A stretch of DNA of 64,000 nt from Earliella scabrosa (taxonomy: Eukaryota; Basidiomycota; Agaricomycetes; Polyporales; Polyporaceae), in the NCBI GenBank assembly GCA_022605405.1, contig JABYQQ010000010.1:682001-746000 (forward strand). The letters run 5' to 3'. A program made the translations under genes and the position numbers. Shown here piece by piece: positions 1 through 11,420 of the stretch (position 1 is the stretch's first letter; each line of letters starts with the position of its first letter). Below the pieces are notes generated by a model. The model was given only the letters and a program-made list of their open reading frames with translations, was not told where the DNA came from and did not search any database.

Positions 1-163
1 TGGGGATAGTATTGTGTGATTGATTGTGCGTTACGAAGCATCTATAAGTTACAAGTCCATCGTGCTAGCGAGGCGTGAATGAAAGGATACAGCGAGACTT
101 ATGCTACATAAAGTTAGTATGTCGATACATGACGAAACATCAGTAGTCCTATCGAAGAACTGT

Positions 164-1230
164 TCAGTATCCAGCGCCGTATCCCGAATCGCCAGCAGGG
201 GTGGCCGACGCAGATGAGGTGGGCTGGGCGAAGCCCACGAGGGTGATTGTAGTGGGAGCTGAAAACGCCGGCACGCTGTTGCTCGGTGAAGATTCGATGC
301 TGGAGACGACCGACGAGCTGCTGATTGATGCGTCGCCGGTGACGCTGGCGGATGCGGTGGGTCGAGGAGGGATGGTGATAGACGGGCGATCGCGAACGGT
401 GGAAATGATGACGCCCGACTCGGTAGCGATACTGGAGAGGAAGCTGGCAGCCTCCGAGGGATCGAGGGTGAATGTCTCTGAAGGTAGTGTCGCAGTGGGT
501 ACAACAGTGACGGTGACGGTGGCTTTCCCATTGTCCTTCGAGTCTTCGTCGTCGTCTGGCGAAGAAGTCGCGGAAGGAAGGGAAGTCGAGTCGGAGGCAA
601 CTGGAGTAGCGGAGCGCGAGGACTCGCTCGCGGTCTCAGAAGCGGAAATGGGGATGGATGCGGATGCGGAAGGTTCGTCGTTACGGTCCTCGTCATTGCC
701 GTCATCACTTTCGTTGTCTCCATTGCAGTCAATGGGGAGATCGATGGAGTTGTTCGTGTCGTTTCCAACGATGCCGCCCGGAGCACCAGAGGCCTTGATC
801 ACGGAGACCGCGGTAACGGCGGAAGTGCATGAAATGACCTAATTGACTGTCACTATCAACTTGTCGTAGCAAGAAAATATGAGCATACCGTTCCTCGCTC
901 TCGGACCGATGGGAGGGCGAAGCAGGATAGCGACTTGGGACAGGCATCTAGCTCCCAGGTAGCGTTGACGCAATGAGCGATGGAGTCTTTGATACAAGCC
1001 ATCTCTCCGTCTACAGTCATGTGAGCGAGTGTTGAGGCAGTGATGTCACATATAAATCACGTACCATTGCAAGAGTCAGAAGCCTTCAAAGTCGGGAACT
1101 TGGCATTCAGAGCCTGGGCATCCTTGCCGTTTTGCAGGAACACGTCCGCATCAAGCGCCCCCGTAGGTGCACACAGCGCGACTTGGCCGAAGAGGAGCAA
1201 AGCAAAAGCAGCGTACGCAGAACGCATCAT
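164..1230 (-). CDS. Secreted Ser/Thr-rich protein with CBM19-like Cys domain
   Basis: Three exons (1230-1065, 1010-889, 838-164) give 320 residues with consistent phases. Residues 1-20 form a signal peptide (MMRSAYAAFALLLFGQVALC). A compact six-cysteine domain follows, with Cys at about 54, 61, 69, 79, 85 and 100. Its pattern (CNDGEMAC, then AHCV, then C-FALP near a Gly-Thr and a last Cys) resembles the small chitin-binding-like CBM19 modules found in many basidiomycete secreted proteins. The remaining 200 residues are low-complexity Ser/Thr/Pro with an acidic patch and TVTVTVV-type strands, as in cell-wall or GPI-type proteins, although the C-terminus (GYGAGY) shows no clear GPI signal. The likely role is wall-associated or secreted chitin binding; the ligand is an inference. 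Two Met codons sit at the start; the first is used here. The gene is divergent from RPS26. Confidence 0.8.
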
Positions 1231-1640
1231 TGGTATCTGGTATATATCGTGGGATTGGGGGTATTGAGGCAAAGAAGTTGAGGAAGACGGCGGAGGCCAA
1301 GGAAGCACCAGGCTTCAAGTTCAGTTGAAGGAGGAGACTAGCGGATACCAAGAGCGAGCACCGAGCTCAACGAGACACGAGGAGACGTAGCAAGGAGTGT
1401 GTGGTTTATATGGTGGCCACACAATAAGGGCGGCCACGTTTTTATGGCGACGGTTTCCATTGTCCTTGTCCCCTCATGGTTCTCTCCAACCACCATTGTT
1501 TCCCGATTAGGACTTCCCACAAGTCACGTGCATGACATCTTCAGGGCAGGTGGCCGGAGGCGGTAAGCGCCTGCAAGCGATAGGCAGGTCGCACAAGTCG
1601 GGTCTCCGTCCACAGCCCTCGTCAAGACACCCGATTCACC
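1231..1640. promoter_or_regulatory. Divergent promoter region, secreted protein / RPS26
   Basis: 410 bp between the start codons of two divergent genes. It must carry both promoters. I see no convincing TATA box or named operator and no extra coding exon. Confidence 0.4.
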
Positions 1641-2292
1641 ATGGTGAGTGTGTTCTTCATGCATGCAGACGGTGTTTTGGGGCCCCTTGCGCGTGGATGT
1701 TGGGTGGAATGAGGGAAATCTGTGCGGGAAAGTGTTGGATGGCGAGGCTGAACTCCGGATGACAAGCCAAAGATTCAGTTGCTGATCTATTCCTCTGCAG
1801 ACCAAGAAGAGAAGAAACAACGGCCGCAACAAGAACGGTCGCGGCCACGTCAACTTCGTCCGCTGCTCTAACTGCTCGCGATGCGTCCCGAAGGATAAGG
1901 CCATCAAGCGTTTCACCGTCCGTAACATGGTCGAGACAGCGGCGGTTCGTGATATCAGCGAGGCTAGCGTATACCAGGGTGCGTCATTCTTCACAACCAT
2001 CATAATCGGTCCACGTTTCGACGTGCAGCTATAGAGTACGTTATCCCCAAGCTCTACATCAAAATCGCGTACTGTGTGTCGTGCGCTATCCACTCGCATG
2101 GTGGGTATCCTTCCTTGGACTCTCATTCTTTGCTTTGACATAACACTCCATGTAGTCGTGCGTGTACGCTCGCGTGAGGGTCGCCGCAACCGTGCGCCCC
2201 CTCCCCGTGTCCGGTGGAAGGATGGCAAGAAGGTCAACCCTGCTGTCGCCGCGGCTGAGGATGCCAAGGCACAGGCTGCCCGAGGAGCATAG
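1641..2292 (+). CDS. RPS26: 40S ribosomal protein S26
   Basis: Four exons: 1641-1643, 1801-1978, 2035-2100 and 2156-2292, 127 residues. Exon 1 is only the ATG, followed directly by gtgagt, the classic ribosomal-protein arrangement with an intron after the start codon. The protein begins [17 protein letters not shown] and carries the eS26 features: the [18 protein letters not shown] zinc-ribbon half, a CVSCAIHS second Cys pair, and the basic [18 protein letters not shown] tail. It is part of the 40S head/platform near the mRNA exit site (family knowledge). Length matches the family, with an Ala-rich C-terminal extension. Nothing looks damaged. Confidence 0.97.
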
Positions 2293-2615
2293 GCGTCTCA
2301 CACACTGCATCTGTATCCCATATTCTGCCGCTATGCATGCATCCTTGTAAGCGCACATGTAAAGCCTGACGTGCAGTATGTATCATGTCCACGACGACCA
2401 CGATCAGTGTGCGACCCCTGCTGCCCTTCGACGACTCCACATTTACTCTGCGCTTGCCATGTGTGACAGGAATGTCATGGGCCTGGTGAGTGTCCTGCCT
2501 ATGAATCAAGGGTGTTGGTGATAGCGCGCAATTGCATCTCGCAGGTTGCAGGACTTGCTGATATTTCTTTCAGCAGTCAAGTTACAGTTCAATACAACCG
2601 CATTGGAAAAGCAAG
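2293..2615. other. Convergent 3' spacer, no gene seen
   Basis: 323 bp between the RPS26 stop and the stop of the UstYa-like gene on the opposite strand. It should hold both 3' UTRs. No ORF with family support. Confidence 0.4.
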
Positions 2616-3393
2616 TTACATTGGCGTTGAGCCTGCATTCCGGAGCTGCTCTCGTACGTTCAACCACTCCTTCCAGTTCTCATCCATCACATCATACACC
2701 TGTGTCCAGTCTGGACACACATGCGTCGCCCCTGGCTCCTTCACACCCTCGTCATAATTGCGCTCCAGCACGTTAGAGGGCTCGAGGGTTAGGTTGGGTT
2801 CGCACAACACCATCTGCCGAATGTACTGCAGGCAGTGTGCGAAGTGTCCCTGGGTCGCGGGCCGATAGTCACCCGCAAGGGCCGCACGGAGCGAGCGCAG
2901 ACAGTGCAGCTGGTGCAGCATCGAGACCGAGAACGCGCGGTGCTCGGCGCCCATGCGGACGAAGGAGATGCCCGGGGGCGAGTTGGAGGCCCATTCCTGT
3001 TGCGCGTCGGGCCCGAGGATGGGGTAGTGCACCGGGTCCTCCATCACGAGTGCGACGGGCGGTACGGGAGGGAGGTCCCAGTACTCAGGGTGGTCCTCCC
3101 CGATGTACGCTGGGGTGTTTGATGTGAGCGTTGTGGTTCGGACGATGGAGGGGGATCGTTGCGAGCTTACAATAGGCCTTCTGCACCGTCTGGGCTGAAG
3201 GTTTGGGATGCAGGAGGGCTATGAGAACATTTGCGGCGGTGAGCAGGAGGAGGGATGAAGTGCACAGGACGGCGGTGTGCTTGAGCACGGTCATGGTGGT
3301 TACGCAGAAGCGGTCGAACTGCACGGGCTGTGGAGGCACTGGAGCGAGAGACCCGCCTGTCGCTACCCAACCACGGGCAGAGCACTCAGACAT
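2616..3393 (-). CDS. UstYa-like (DUF3328) membrane protein
   Basis: Two exons (3393-3171, 3109-2616), 238 residues. A single hydrophobic segment lies at about residues 38-58 (AVLCTSSLLLLTAANVLIAL), followed by a lumenal domain with the DUF3328 hallmarks: an EYW near the domain start, the first HxxHC motif (HQLHC), and the second His-Cys element (HCLQYIRQ) with VLC and a CPDW downstream. The family includes the UstYa/UstYb oxidases of dikaritin RiPP pathways and related tailoring proteins; many basidiomycete members have no known product. The gene lies 0.9 kb downstream of P450 copy 1 on the same strand, which would fit a small specialised-metabolism group, but no core enzyme is present here. 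Two possible start Met codons (3393 and 3292); both keep the membrane segment. Confidence 0.85.
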
Positions 3394-4307
3394 TTTGGCC
3401 CAACAGACATCATCCTACCGCGCTGTGACCGGCAATACCAATGAGCGCGCCGCTGTCTTCTGTACCCACGTTGACCTTCTTCGTGCAGAATCAGGTCTTG
3501 CGCTGGACATGTGTCTCTCGCCCAATATCCGACATGCGCTCACCGCCGATGCCCAGATGGAAGACTGTGGACAACGCAGAGCTCCAACTTCTCTCACTGA
3601 GACCGATCTGAATGCTGTGAGTGTGAGCTTCTGTTACTTCAGACGACCATCGGCGAGCGAGCGGTGCGAGTGCCCCGTCGAGGCAGAGTTCGGGGGTTGT
3701 GTCCAAGGCGAACTCAGACGAGTATGCCGCTGATACGAACCACAGACAACTGTTGGGCGAGCACCCAGCCAGAAGCAGTTGGGGAGGCCATCGTGTGACC
3801 GGAGAAGAGTTCTGCGCATGTTTTCCGATCGGCGCAGTGGTCTTCGGCTTTGCCTCGAGCACGAGCGGGCGCGTGGGATCTGGGGCTTGTATGCAAGTCG
3901 GGGTTAGTGCGAGAAGCAGAAGCAGATGGCGGAAAATAAGGTCGGCTATGCCTTGACATGAAGTTGATGCTGTTTGCAATCGATATCATGATACGGAGGA
4001 GCGTGAAGCCCAGTCAGCTGGAATGGTGACGCTTGCTTCCTCGAACGCGAGACGGTTTGCATCAGACCCCGGTGCTCGGTGAGAAGGAAGAATGCATCAC
4101 GACTATGCGGCCGTTGACATCGGTGATAGTGACAGCTCGTCCAGCACCCCGGTACAGGTAGGGCAACAAAGCAGGGAGATGATAACGCAGCGAAGTAGAA
4201 GTAGAAGTTCGGAACTTTGAAGTCCTGAGCACAGTACGAAGTCCGCGGTACCTTCACCTACACCAGATAGAAGCCGAGAGCGAGACCGCGTCTCGCCACG
4301 GTGGCGT
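3394..4307. other. Spacer, no supported gene
   Basis: 914 bp between the UstYa-like gene and the P450 stop. Short ORFs exist on both strands (for example near 3490-3990) but none shows a domain, splice-consistent extension or repeat. Confidence 0.4.
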
Positions 4308-6229
4308 TCACTCAGTGCGAACTTTGACTTTGCAGTGCAGCATCCGGCCCCTGAACGTCGGAGTCAGATGGCAGCGATAGGCCATGTCTTCGATTCTACG
4401 CGAGGGAAGCCCACTATGGTCAGATTCACGCCTAATATCCTCCGAACAGACCGAGACGTACGTGGTGTTATACAGCTCCATCTCGAGCTTGCGGAACAGG
4501 TACCCGAAGAAGAGATACAGCTCGCACCAGGCCAGGCTGTGAGCGCATCCGAAGTCAGCCCAGCATCATCACAAGACAAGGAGAACACGTACTTGATCCC
4601 AAGACACGTCCGCGGGCCCTTCGAGAACGCGGCGATGTACTGGTCGAGGTGTTCGTCCCCAAGCCAGCGCTCCGGCAAGAACTCGCGCGGCTGCGGGAAG
4701 ATGGTGGGGTTGAGATGCACAAAGGTCGCACCCATGGAGACGACCGCCTATCAGGTACAGAAACAGAAGTCAGTCACAGTTCAGAGGTTGACCGCACGAT
4801 ACGACATACGCCTGCGGGGACCGTAAACCCTGCGATGGTCGCATCGGACGGGCTCACGACGCGGGGAAGAGGGTGCAGCACGCCATGCGCAGTTCGAAGG
4901 GATTCTTTGATCACGGCGGTCTACGAGAAATCGTCAGTGGGAGCTGCAGGGATTGGAACAGACGTGCACGAGACACGAACCAGGTATGGCAGCTTCTCGA
5001 GCGTCTCGTAGTGCATCGTTGTCTCAATTTCGGGCCATGCGCTCTTGAGTTCGTCAAAGAGTTTCTTGTGAATCGAAGGGTTGTTCAGGACATGGAATAC
5101 GCCGACGTTCACGACCGTCGCAACTGTCTCGCTGCCTGCAGCGATTAGATTGATCGCTTCCTCCCAGAGAACCTTCTCTGAGGGAATTTCCGTCTGTCCC
5201 TTGTCCGGGTGTGGCATCAACAGATGGTGAAAGACGGTCTCGTGCTCCTCGTGCTCGACGAGCTCTGGGTGCTCTCGGAGCTGGTGGATCTTGCTCTTCA
5301 GGCGGGTGTATGACCCATATAGGACACCGCCGTCAGGCTTGAACCACGAGGTGACGAGGGTCATGAGGACGAGGATGGGCGTCATCCACGGAAAGTGGAC
5401 GAAGTGGTGAAAGAGTGGGAACGTCATCTCGGACTCGACGACAAACTTGTGCGAGAAGTCGGGCGCGGTGACAAAGTCTTCGTGCGTCGCGAAGCAATAT
5501 GCGTAGATAAGCTCAAGTGCTGCAGACCTGCACGCACGGCGGATGTTGGCGGGTTTCCCGGCCTCTGCGTAGTGCCCCAGCTGGTCGATTAGCCGGTTCA
5601 CCTGCACATGGGTGTGAACACGGAGGTCCGTTGAGCTTAGAATAGATAGCGTACCTTGGATAGCACAACGTGCTCCAGATTGATGATGGCACGGCGGGAG
5701 AAAAGTGGGCCTAGGATGTCCCTACGTGTCTTGATCTCGCGCAGGTCGATGATGCACAAGGACGAATCCGTCTGGTTGAGATTGAGGTACGTTCGCGGAT
5801 CCTTGGTAAACCGGTGACCATTCACGTAGATATCGTCGTAGGCGTTCAGAGCGTTGAAGTGCAACTGTGATCACCGTCAGCTGAGAGGTAAAAGGTCCGC
5901 CCAGTGGGCTGGTAGATTACACACCTGGTCTGGGCTAACTCTGACGACGGGCCCTGTAGGAGGAGTAAGAGGTGTGCACCAGTAGTTAGATCAGCACAAG
6001 ACGCACCATATATCTTGTGCAGCTCCTCGAGGTGGTCCACGAATGCCCCGTCCTTGAAGACCTCGTAGTAGGTCATGTACCACCATGTTGCCGCGGCCAA
6101 TTTCGGCCCAGGGAAGCGTGCCAAAGGGTGGAAGACGAGGCGCTTCAGCAGAACAATCACTGTTACCCCCGTGAGCGCCGTGAGGACGTTTCTCAGACTC
6201 AGCGTGGACAAGAAGAGGTCAGTGGACAT
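4308..6229 (-). CDS. Cytochrome P450, copy 1 (trichodiene-oxygenase-like)
   Basis: Eight exons (6229-6007, 5953-5925, 5864-5655, 5601-4981, 4920-4810, 4747-4593, 4536-4462, 4395-4308), 503 residues, all phases closing. An N-terminal membrane anchor is followed by HPLARFPGPKLAAATWWY. The I-helix AAGSET lies at about 308-313, the K-helix ExxR (KESLR) at 366-370, PERW after it, and the haem loop FSKGPRTCLGI places the haem ligand at Cys446. These are the signatures of an ER-bound class II P450 monooxygenase using a reductase partner. The sequence style matches fungal P450s annotated as trichodiene-oxygenase-like; the substrate cannot be read from sequence. It shares exon sizes (29, 111, 75 and 88 nt) with the copies at 23.5 and 25.9 kb and is closest to the broken copy 3. 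Confidence 0.93.
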
Positions 6230-6683
6230 GGCTGACGGGGATAGTGACAGAGATAGTTCTCGGTGTTGGGTGTTGCGAAACAACTTGCCTCCGAGTCCCG
6301 CGAGGTCGCCTCAGTCCTCTACCCCAGAAGCAAGGCACAACTGCGTAGGTCCATGGGCGCCGAGCGCACCGCTCACACAAGGAGGCATCAGGCCTGTCTG
6401 CGTGTGGAAAGAGATCTGAGAGCCTGAGAGAGGTCGTCTGGCAGTAGACGCTTCGGCAACTACCGAGAACTCGGTAACTCAACACGGGCGTCAAACCCTT
6501 CTAAGTATGTACCAGATCGAAGTTACAACAGTGATAAGTACAGACATCAGCAAATTTCCGGAACACTTTCGTGTACATGCGAGCACAAGTAATACAGAGA
6601 ATTCACGCAATCCTGGCGGTTGGGATTCGGTGCGCTTCAGCAGCCTAGACCTGCTTTGTATGCCCTTACAATTTGACCCCGCG
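6230..6683. other. P450 copy 1 upstream region
   Basis: About 450 bp between the P450 start and the inverted-repeat element. It should contain the P450 promoter. No other gene seen. Confidence 0.35.
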
Positions 6684-6724
6684 GGATTGCAAGCGCTTGC
6701 AATCCAGCCAAGTGCTTGCAATCC
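6684..6724 (+). repeat. Left terminal inverted repeat of the MITE-like element
   Basis: Starts with a perfect 22-bp palindrome at 6684-6705, then 8 bp, then another copy of the half-site GCTTGCAATCC. Pairs with 7157-7197. Confidence 0.65.
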
Positions 6725-6856
6725 GCCGTCCCGCTTGGCTGAAAGTACTGGGTAACCGGGAAAATATACTACGTTATCCTTTCTATTTAGGGTTATCCTT
6801 GCCTTCTCCCTCTCCACCCACCTCTCGTATCTCCGGGGCGGTATTGCCTCTGCACA

Positions 6857-6920
6857 GGATCGAACCAGCGACGTGAACCGAACGAGATGTGACTGATCGG
6901 TCCGCTCGACCACTGTGCCA
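6857..6920 (-). other. tRNA-like A-box and B-box pair (SINE-like Pol III promoter)
   Basis: Read on the minus strand, TGGCACAGTGGTCGAGCGG contains an A-box and GGTTCGATCC matches the B-box consensus GGTTCRANNCC. The flanking bases do not fold into a good T-arm or acceptor stem, so this is not called as a functional tRNA; it looks tRNA-derived. Confidence 0.5.
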
Positions 6921-7156
6921 AAGTGACTTATAAGGCTGCGCCTCAAGACTCACCATATACTCGGCCGAGTTCAGTCGGACGTGTATAACTTGTTGATCCT
7001 CCTCGTTCTCCCCGTCCGTCAATCTCCATTGTTGTGACAGTTGTCAGATCATGAGCACTCATAAATGAGAGGTAGTCAGGCTCCAGGTGAATTACAAGGG
7101 CCTGTAAGGCTATAGAATTTCAGCTAAGTATCGCATGTAATTATAATCCCGTCTTG

Positions 7157-7197
7157 GGATTGCAAGGGATTGGCTGGATTACTGGCGCTTGTAATCC
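7157..7197 (-). repeat. Right terminal inverted repeat of the MITE-like element
   Basis: Reverse complement matches 6684-6724 at 34 of 41 positions. It also forms an internal imperfect hairpin (GGATTGCAAG against CTTGTAATCC). Confidence 0.6.
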
Positions 7198-7389
7198 GAC
7201 CAGCTACTTGAAATGCTGCCAATACGTTCTGATGCTTCTGCATTTTTGCTGATGGATACAGGTCAACTGTTCCGTTGGTGCTATGCCTTGGTATCTCCCT
7301 TTCCCGTGCCAAGAGGGGCCATATGATCGCCGACCCTTCACTCGCACAGGACGTTCTCACTGCAAGATCCCCGCCGATGGCGGAGCACC

Positions 7390-9402
7390 TCACACATCCG
7401 AGTCCGCGAACGTCTGCGTCTTGATGTGGACGCCGCTCTCCTTGCGCTTGACGCTGTTCGTCGGAGTCTCGAAGTACGTGGTGCTCATATCGCCCAACGG
7501 AATGATGTTGCCCGCACCCACTTTGGTCGCCCGCGAGCTCAGGTCGCCAGTGGAACGAGTCTGTGCACAGTGATCGCTTGGTCAGCCCCCGCCGTTACTG
7601 TCAACCATGAATGAGCGCAACAAGGGACACTCGCCTTGAACGGGTTCGAGAGGAAGGACCGCCTGGTCCTCGTCGTGTCATACACCGTGGTGTATTCCTC
7701 GCCCCGGATGAAACCGCGTCCGTTGAGGTTCGCAAGGAGCGTGTTGCAGTAGAGCGGACCAAGGCAGAAGAAGAGACCGGGGTAGAGCTGGAACGTAGGG
7801 TTGATTTGCAACTATCGCAGCCCCTCAGCGCGAAGTCTCGGACATGCAATCGAAGTGTCACGTACCGCGATGACCATCGCGAGGGCACACACGGCGGTCC
7901 ATAAGCCGGTATTCACGACGACGATGGAGACGCGCCTCATGAGGCGCTCCGTACTGTTCGATACCGTCTGCACTGGCGCGTTATCCGCGCCTCGCAGGCT
8001 GCAGCAATGGGGCATGTCAGCCGACACATAAACCAGCCCTGGTTAATTGCGTACCCGGCAAGTGAGTCCACAATACGATCCCTCCACAGGAGCCACAGAA
8101 GCGTGAGTGAGATGACAACGTCTTCGGCAGCACCAGCCGCCCAGAAGGCCGTCGGAAGTTTCTAGGTGTCTCATGAGCCGGTGATGCATTCAGTACAAAG
8201 TGAATGAGACCAAGTACCGCAATCAAGATGATGCCCTGAGCGTCCTGTCGACCTCGCAGGCTGTGATACATGGTCAATACGGAACACGGCTCATCGTAGG
8301 AATCACCCACATAAGGTAGAGGAACACTGGCAATAAAACGGGATGAGCGGGAGGGTGTTGTTGAGAAGGAGAGCAACTCACCGACATAGGCAACTGCCGA
8401 GGATGTGGATCAGCTTGAGCCATCGACGACATGTATGACGCCGAACTCACCGAACTGGAACAGCGAACACAAGACCTAATCCATGGCTATGAGTACACCC
8501 TCGCTACTTTGTGCAGTACGACTGAAAACGCACCAGGATGATGATGATGCCCAAGGAGATGTACCGCCAACCTTTGGACCGGTTGAGGTTGACGACTGAA
8601 GAGGACCATTTCAGAGCGCATCCGGACTGACACCGACTTAAGAACGCACGCTTCCAGATCCGCAAGACAAAGTAGATTTGGACCGGCAGAGCAACGAGAC
8701 CCTGCGTATTCGCTGTTAGTCAGGTGGTGCGACATGCTGTGTGTCGCAGGGACACGGTTCTTACCGTGAAAAGCCCTCCCCAAATGATCTCCCTGGCAGA
8801 ACCATCAGTGAGATTGCGCGTCATCGCTGTACATGAGGCTCGATACGTACTTGGAGATCATGTCGGGCAGGCCGGGGTGGCGTATGAGCAGCCATTCTAC
8901 CAACGCTGCCAGTCAGAAATCGTCCACATGAGAGGTGCGCATATTACGTACCAGCCAGAGCATCGAAGTAGAGATGCACGGAGTCCATGACCCTGACAGG
9001 CGTCAGCAGACTGCGACCACGGCGGTGGCGTAAGCTGTAATCACCAGAGGTAGACCACCTTCAAACGCGATACCCGGTCAATGTTACTTCAAAGTATCTG
9101 ATCACATTGGAGACTCACGAAAAGCTTGAGGAACCAGCGATCGCGCTGGTGGTGGCTACAGACCCGTAACATGAGACGGTCGTGTTAACCATTCAGTGGA
9201 ATTCGTTGAACGTACTGCACAAAATAGACATATCTGCGGGATCTGAGGGTCAGCGACGTTAGGGTGGATAGTGCGGAACTACAAACGTCTGGAGACATGT
9301 TATGCCGTAGAGCGCCACGGAGAACAAATACGCTGAAAACTCGACGAGCTGCAACGAGAGCGCCGCACCCTGCGGAACAGGCGAGGAATCGGTTGACTCC
9401 AT
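7390..9402 (-). CDS. DUF6534 seven-helix membrane protein A
   Basis: Sixteen exons: 9402-9287, 9233-9212, 9145-9119, 9058-9045, 8992-8952, 8905-8851, 8792-8765, 8701-8534, 8475-8451, 8393-8382, 8326-8307, 8244-8218, 8161-8055, 7998-7866, 7811-7635, 7560-7390. They sum to 380 residues in one frame. Exons of 12, 14, 20 and 22 nt are included because each restores the family pattern. Landmarks in order: YLFSVALYGITCLQTYVYF (helix 1), DRWFLKLF, WVMDSVHLYF (helix 2), IIWGGLFT, VQIYFVLRIWK (helix 3-4), FWAAGAAEDVVIS, RRVSIVVVNTGLW, then the late helix and LLANLNGRG, followed by a soluble tail. This is the basidiomycete DUF6534 family: GPCR-like topology, function unknown. One intron (7634-7561) starts with GC (AAG|gcgagt). 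It is a paralogue of the gene at 11.4 kb. Confidence 0.85.
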
Positions 9403-10013
9403 GAGGGCGAAGACAGACTAGCAACTTTCAGCAGTGTACTCGGACTCGGGAAGTCGCAACACCCTGGCGTCGGAGTGAAGCCTTCTAAAAGAGCGTCAGC
9501 AGTCACCGTTTGACATTGAGTTTCCGAGACCCCACGGGTTCATGCCCGCCGCCCGTTACGCCATGCGAGCTGAGCGCGACGGCGGCGTTTCGGAGGGGCT
9601 TGGGCTCCCCTAACCTGCGGACGAGGGCTCCTCACGATCGTCAATGTGTGAGAAGCACTGATGGAGAAGGAAGGGCTGGCGGATGAGCGTGATGCATGGG
9701 GTAGGCTTCTGCCGATGCACGGACGGGTTCTTCCGGAGTCGTTCCCAAGACCTAAACACGGTGTGCGCTGTGCAGATGAACTTCTAAAAGATCCTGATGA
9801 GGCAATAACGCCAGCGCCAAGAAGCAGTACCTCTGATTCTGAGGTGCTGGGGAGAAGCCCTACTAGTACTGCAAACTCTTTGTTTGATGAGACTTCGCAG
9901 AGTTCTGTTGAGGCTGGGAGGAAAGCAGGAGAGGAGGCATAAAAGGTTTCACGCTGAGAGCAAGACGATACACCACAGCAGCCCCAGTGGAAATCGTACC
10001 AACTCACCACACC
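9403..10013. other. Divergent spacer between seven-helix gene A and the peptide gene
   Basis: 611 bp holding the promoters of both divergent genes. A 93-codon ORF lies at 9661-9942 (+), Ser/Glu-rich and unrecognised; I regard it as doubtful because it has no domain and overlaps the likely promoter. Confidence 0.35.
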
Positions 10014-10234
10014 ATGAAGTTCACTCTCCCCGTCTTCGCTGTTGTCCTCTTCACGGCACTCGTCGGAGCCATGCCCGCCCAGGCACCCGCGAAGCGTGAG
10101 TAGAGCGACCCTGCACGCTTGACTAGCGGCACTGATGATTGGCCATCTACACAGGGGCTTGTGCCTTCGAGGACCTGGACAGTCCCTTGAACAAGGACGG
10201 CACGGACGGAGCGTGCGAAGTGCTTCTCCTCTAA
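10014..10234 (+). CDS. Small secreted precursor peptide with Kex2 site
   Basis: Two exons, 10014-10095 and 10155-10234, encode 53 residues. Residues 1-19 (MKFTLPVFAVVLFTALVGA) are a clear signal peptide. A short pro-segment MPAQAPAK ends in KR, a Kex2-type dibasic site at residues 27-28, whose Arg codon is split by the intron. Cleavage would release a 25-residue acidic peptide beginning ACAFEDLDSPLN and ending ACEVLLL, with two Cys that could form one disulfide. There is no C-terminal CaaX box, so it is not a classical basidiomycete lipopeptide pheromone. It sits between two paralogous seven-helix genes. Function unknown; a signalling peptide, an effector or a RiPP-like precursor are all possible. 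The signal peptide, clean splice junctions (C|gtgagt and cag|GG) and matching phases support a real gene. Confidence 0.7.
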
Positions 10235-11420
10235 GCTAGCACTGCTGCATCAACGTCAGCAATTCTCTTAACCCCGATTGTGCAGATGTACTCACGCATT
10301 ACGTCTAGAGCCACTGAGCTGGATTTCGCGACCGAGCCACGGAACCCGATTGCCCATGTATATATTCCGTAGCATCATGTGTGAATGGGACAGGGATATG
10401 TTCGTAATGCTCCCTTGAGCTGAGATCAGCTTGACCGATGAACGAGCATTCTTGAAGTCATTTTACCCTACCCCATGATGTTTGACAATCAGACTGCCAA
10501 CATGATGAACCGTCAGCAAACGGGAAATCCAGCAACATCGACCTGCGTCGTTCGCGTGAGTATAAGTTTTAACTTGTAACCTGAAGTACATACGCTACTC
10601 TCGAGTCTCTCTATATCAGTCTTCCGGTGTGGCAACAGACATATCATCATGCAGCGGTACCCGACTGACCTGAAGAATGCGCACGCACACGACAAGTTCC
10701 TTGAATGGAGGATCATCGCAGCAAACGAACTTGAAGCTTTACTGCTCTACTAGTACGCACCGTATGGATCCGATTCCCATGGTGGTCGCCGGTTGGGAGC
10801 GACGTCACGATGCGCGTGGCCGACGAGCGTTTGGCGGCAAAGTCCGAACTCGCCTAGAGCGGCGAGCCCCAGGCTCAGTTCGGTGAGTTTGTGTATCTTC
10901 TCCATACTACCTCCGAACACGGAGCGCAGTCAGCGCGACTATGGCACCAGATTCAATGTCGATTGTCCATCTCACCGTCGTAAGCTTCCTTTGATGACCG
11001 GCACCGTAGCACAGATGCGACGCGTCGGTGGGCGGGCTACTACGCACCTGGAAGCTTCGCGGCACGGTGCCACGGTCTCACGAGGATGACGACCCAGCCT
11101 CTACTAGAGGCTATAGTAGAGTTCTCCGCTGGACTTGCTTCTTCCCGCTCGTCAATTGGCAATAAGTACATGTGCCGGCATGGCCATTGCCCTTGAATGT
11201 TGATATCCAAATCAGCCTTGGCTTGAGGTGAGAACCAGGTGACACCGCACGACCTGAAACTTCTTACATGTTCTCATGTCCTGTTTTGCCGTCAGTGTCG
11301 TTGAAGTCCGACCGTCAGTGGACACACTAAAGCTGCCCCTCCCAGAGGGCGCTCGTCCAGCTGCTTTCCCCCAGCTGCCTTTCCTTCCGCGCCTTCCAAA
11401 CTCCTAGGCCAGCGAGCATC
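10235..11420. other. Spacer, no supported gene
   Basis: About 1.2 kb between the peptide gene and seven-helix gene B. Short ORFs (for example 10793-11089) lack domains and splice continuity. It holds the peptide 3' UTR and the gene B promoter. Confidence 0.4.

Larger units (their letters stand above)
6684..7197. mobile_element. MITE-like element with 41-bp terminal inverted repeats
   Basis: The first 41 bases (6684-6724) and the reverse complement of the last 41 (7157-7197) align at 34 of 41 positions. The left end begins with a perfect 22-bp palindrome whose half-site is GGATTGCAAGC, and a third half-site (GCTTGCAATCC) closes the repeat at 6714-6724. The 514-bp element has no transposase ORF. 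On the minus strand its interior carries a tRNA-like Pol III pair: A-box-like TGGCACAGTGG (6920-6910) and B-box-like GGTTCGATCC (6866-6857), 43 nt apart. No clean target-site duplication is obvious, though GACC occurs just outside both ends. A non-autonomous DNA element that captured, or is nested with, a tRNA-derived SINE is the best reading. Confidence 0.55.

Noticed and set aside
6857..6920. Possible tRNA gene on the minus strand
   Set aside because: A-box and B-box fit, but the T-stem and acceptor stem do not pair. Treated as tRNA-derived SINE-like sequence.
9540..10010. 156-codon minus ORF and 93-codon plus ORF upstream of the peptide gene
   Set aside because: No domain, signal or splice continuity; they lie in the shared promoter of two better-supported genes.
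10014..10234. Reading the small secreted gene as a mating pheromone precursor
   Set aside because: It has a signal peptide and a KR site and ends EVLLL, not a CaaX box; basidiomycete lipopeptide pheromone precursors lack a signal peptide and end in CaaX.
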